The notes beneath the pieces were generated by a model that did no database searches, had not been told where the DNA came from, and saw nothing but the letters and a program-made list of their open reading frames with translations. From positions 1-6,646 of the forward strand of contig JADFOU010000112.1 in assembly GCA_022562655.1 (NCBI GenBank): a stretch of DNA of 6,646 nt. Direction: 5' to 3'. Positions 4,890 to 6,646 of this stretch are shown piece after piece. How positions within the stretch are numbered: position 1 is the stretch's first letter; each line of letters opens with the position of its first letter. A program made the position numbers and the translations under genes. Source of the DNA: a candidate division TA06 bacterium. Its GTDB lineage: Bacteria > Hydrothermota > DG-26 > E44-bin18 > JADFOU01.

Positions 4890-6323
4890 ATGACAAAATT
4901 TCACATCGCAGGTGAGTTCTCAGACTCAAAGAGTGGAGAGGTCACGGAGATCAGAAACCCCGCCACGGGTGAGGTGGTGGATACGGTTCCGAAAGGGACG
5001 GAAGAGGATGCTCGGAGAGCGGTTGATTCTGCTCATGAAGCCTTCGAGGAGTGGTCTCAAACCCCTCCCACTACAAGGGGTTCTTTCCTTTATCAGGGCG
5101 CGCAAAAGGTGAGGGAGGCGGAGGGTGAGCTCTCTATCCTCTTGACCCAAGAGCAGGGGAAGCCGAAAAAAGAAGCCATCCTTGAACTCCGAAGGTTTGC
5201 CAGCACCCTCGAATATTATGCAGGGTTAGGGGTAAGTATTCGTGGGAGTTACATTCCCCTTCATGATCACAACCGCTATGGCATGATTATCAAGCGTCCC
5301 ATCGGCGTCTGTGGTGCCATCGTTCCCTGGAACTTTCCTGTCTCTCTGATGGGAAACAAGATCGCCCCTGCATTGGTAGCAGGAAATACAGTAGTGGTCA
5401 AACCCGCCTCCACAACTCCCCTCACTTCGATCCGTTGCATTGAAATTCTTAACAAAACGGGACTGCCCAAAGGGGTTCTCAATATCGTCACTGGACCGGG
5501 TGCTATTGTAGGGGAGGAACTCTTGAGAAACCCCAAAGTTCGGAAGATAGGCTTCACAGGTGAAACCGAGACCGGGAAACATGTGATGTCTGTGGCGGCT
5601 CAGGAGATCAAGCGGGTCACCCTCGAGTTGGGCGGTTCAGACCCCCTGATTGTCTGTGAGGATGCCGATTTAGACGGAGCGGTGAAGGCGGCTGCTGTGG
5701 GAAGGTTTTTCAACTGCGGTCAGGCGTGTCTTGCCATCAAGCGCCTCTATCTCTTTGAGAAGATTGCCGATCCCTTCATCGAGAAACTTATCGAGCGGGT
5801 GAAACGTTTAAAGATTGGAAATGGTTTGGAGGAGGGAACCATCATCGGTCCACTCCATACCCAAAAACAGAGAGAAGAAGTGGAGAGTCAGGTGGAGGAT
5901 GCCCAAAAAAGTGGAGCAAAGGTCTTAACTGGCGGGAAACGTCCCACCGGAAGTGAGTTCGATAAAGGCTTCTTTTATCTCCCGACACTCTTATCCGATG
6001 TACCCGATTCGGGAAAGATTGTTCAGGAGGAGTGTTTCGGACCCGCCCTCCCTATCTTCCGTGTAAAAAATCTGGAAGAAGCGATTGAGAAAGCAAATAG
6101 TTCCATCTATGGCTTGGGTTCTTCCATCTGGACCCAAGATTTCTCAAAAGCCCATTATGCTGCAGAAAGGATTGAGGCGGGATATACCTGGATCAATTCG
6201 ATCCAGACCATCTATGACGAACTCCCCTTTGGAGGTCTCAAGCATAGCGGGTTGGGAAAGGAGCATGGGATCGAGGCATTGGAACACTACTTAGAGACCA
6301 AATCAATCGTCATCGCTACCTAA
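4890..6323 (+). CDS. NAD(P)-dependent aldehyde dehydrogenase, copy 2 (tandem paralogue)
   Basis: A 477-residue aldehyde dehydrogenase that aligns with copy 1 from end to end without a gap; my hand count gives 319 identical residues of 477 (about 67%). All catalytic positions are kept at the same numbers: N148, K171 (KPAS), E246, C280 and E381. Differences are concentrated in residues 41-130 and in the loop before PFGG (437-441), regions that line the substrate entrance in this superfamily, so the two copies probably prefer different aldehydes or form a mixed oligomer. The start at 4890 is chosen because MTKFHIAGEF matches the beginning of copy 1; a TTG at 4839 would add 17 residues made of repeat sequence. 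No Shine-Dalgarno is visible before 4890, so translation may be coupled or weak. The gap from copy 1 is 87 bases and is nearly all heptamer repeats. Confidence 0.92.
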   Translation: MTKFHIAGEFSDSKSGEVTEIRNPATGEVVDTVPKGTEEDARRAVDSAHEAFEEWSQTPPTTRGSFLYQGAQKVREAEGELSILLTQEQGKPKKEAILELRRFASTLEYYAGLGVSIRGSYIPLHDHNRYGMIIKRPIGVCGAIVPWNFPVSLMGNKIAPALVAGNTVVVKPASTTPLTSIRCIEILNKTGLPKGVLNIVTGPGAIVGEELLRNPKVRKIGFTGETETGKHVMSVAAQEIKRVTLELGGSDPLIVCEDADLDGAVKAAAVGRFFNCGQACLAIKRLYLFEKIADPFIEKLIERVKRLKIGNGLEEGTIIGPLHTQKQREEVESQVEDAQKSGAKVLTGGKRPTGSEFDKGFFYLPTLLSDVPDSGKIVQEECFGPALPIFRVKNLEEAIEKANSSIYGLGSSIWTQDFSKAHYAAERIEAGYTWINSIQTIYDELPFGGLKHSGLGKEHGIEALEHYLETKSIVIAT

Positions 6324-6327
6324 ATCT

Positions 6328-6350
6328 ATTTAACCACTAAGACACAAAGA
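6328..6350 (+). repeat. Inverted octamer plus CACTAAGA/CACAAAGA repeat before the GxxExxY gene
   Basis: ATTTAACC at 6328-6335 is the exact reverse complement of the GGTTAAAT octamer found at 1080-1111 and 2424-2455. It is followed, overlapping by one base, by two tandem octamers, CACTAAGA (6335-6342) and CACAAAGA (6343-6350), which differ at one position. The stretch lies between the stop of dehydrogenase copy 2 and the GxxExxY start. Confidence 0.65.
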
Positions 6351-6357
6351 AATTAGT

Positions 6358-6646
6358 GTGAAATCCAACAAGAATTACGAACCCATCTCACCTGAAGTTG
6401 AAAATATTGCCAAATCATTTGTCGATTCTGCATTTAGAGTCCACAAAACTCTTGGACCAGGACTGTTGGAATCAGTTTATGAGACTTGTTTGGAACATGA
6501 ATTGAACTCACGTAAGATTCCCGTTGAGCGTCAAAAGCCTATTCCCATTATCTATAATGAAATTAAACTAGAAACAGATTTACGTGTAGACTTAATCGTC
6601 AATTCGCTTGTCTTAGTGGAACTTAAAGCAGTGGAGAAAATGAACC
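6358..6646 (+). CDS. GxxExxY protein, PD-(D/E)XK nuclease-fold (3' partial)
   Basis: An open frame from a GTG at 6358 runs off the right edge, with 96 residues visible. It carries the signature LGPGLLESVYE, with G35, E38 and Y41 forming the GxxExxY motif that names the family (TIGR04256 / PF13366, PDDEXK_3 by recollection). A helix with FRVHKTLG precedes it, and VERQKPIPI, RVDLIV (D78) and VELKAVEK (E88-x-K90) follow, which fit a PD-(D/E)XK nuclease core. Full-length members are roughly 120-140 residues, so only the C-terminal part is missing. Molecular function of the family is not established. No in-frame ATG precedes residue 95 and no clear Shine-Dalgarno is seen, so GTG at 6358 is the best start; the frame is open back to 6334. 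G+C of 6361-6646 is 106 of 286 bases (37%) by hand count, against 52-60% in three 60-base lines sampled from dehydrogenase copy 2, suggesting separate acquisition. Confidence 0.88.
   Translation, partial: MKSNKNYEPISPEVENIAKSFVDSAFRVHKTLGPGLLESVYETCLEHELNSRKIPVERQKPIPIIYNEIKLETDLRVDLIVNSLVLVELKAVEKMN

Overview
The window is bacterial DNA of moderate G+C with five complete or nearly complete genes and one gene cut by the right edge, all on the + strand. A complete murA shows a peptidoglycan-making bacterium. The first gene ends in a C-terminal FlgD-Ig-like / T9SS-type sorting domain, a feature common in Bacteroidota and related FCB and candidate phyla. Short 7- and 8-bp tandem repeats fill the gaps between genes. 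Together these suggest an environmental, possibly uncultivated bacterium, but the phylum cannot be fixed from this sequence.

Layout: (1) bases 3-947 hold the 3' part of a cysteine-rich secreted or surface protein. It has a C-x4-GFWK module followed by the sorting domain, and the gene runs off the left edge. (2) Bases 948-1165 contain a 21-bp hairpin (probable transcript end), a candidate sigma70-type promoter and two short tandem-repeat arrays. (3) Bases 1166-2419 are murA. (4) Bases 2420-2535 repeat the two-part repeat arrangement seen in front of murA. (5) Bases 2536-6323 hold a likely catabolic operon: an enoyl-CoA hydratase/isomerase-family protein and two tandem paralogous aldehyde dehydrogenases, about two-thirds identical with no gaps needed to align them. 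(6) From 6358 to the right edge is the start of a GxxExxY (PD-(D/E)XK nuclease-fold) protein, with much lower G+C than the rest.

The hydratase and the two aldehyde dehydrogenases probably act together in breakdown of acyl-CoA or aldehyde compounds, but no substrate can be read from the sequence. murA is a housekeeping gene and is probably a neighbour rather than a partner.

The most unusual structure is outside the genes. Every gap after the first gene carries degenerate 7- or 8-bp tandem repeats. The same ordered composite (four GGTTAAAT-type octamers, a spacer of 22-25 bp, then AATTACC-type heptamers) sits in front of both murA and the hydratase, and the gap between the two aldehyde dehydrogenases is made almost entirely of heptamers. 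No defence system, CRISPR array, RNA gene or transposase was found.
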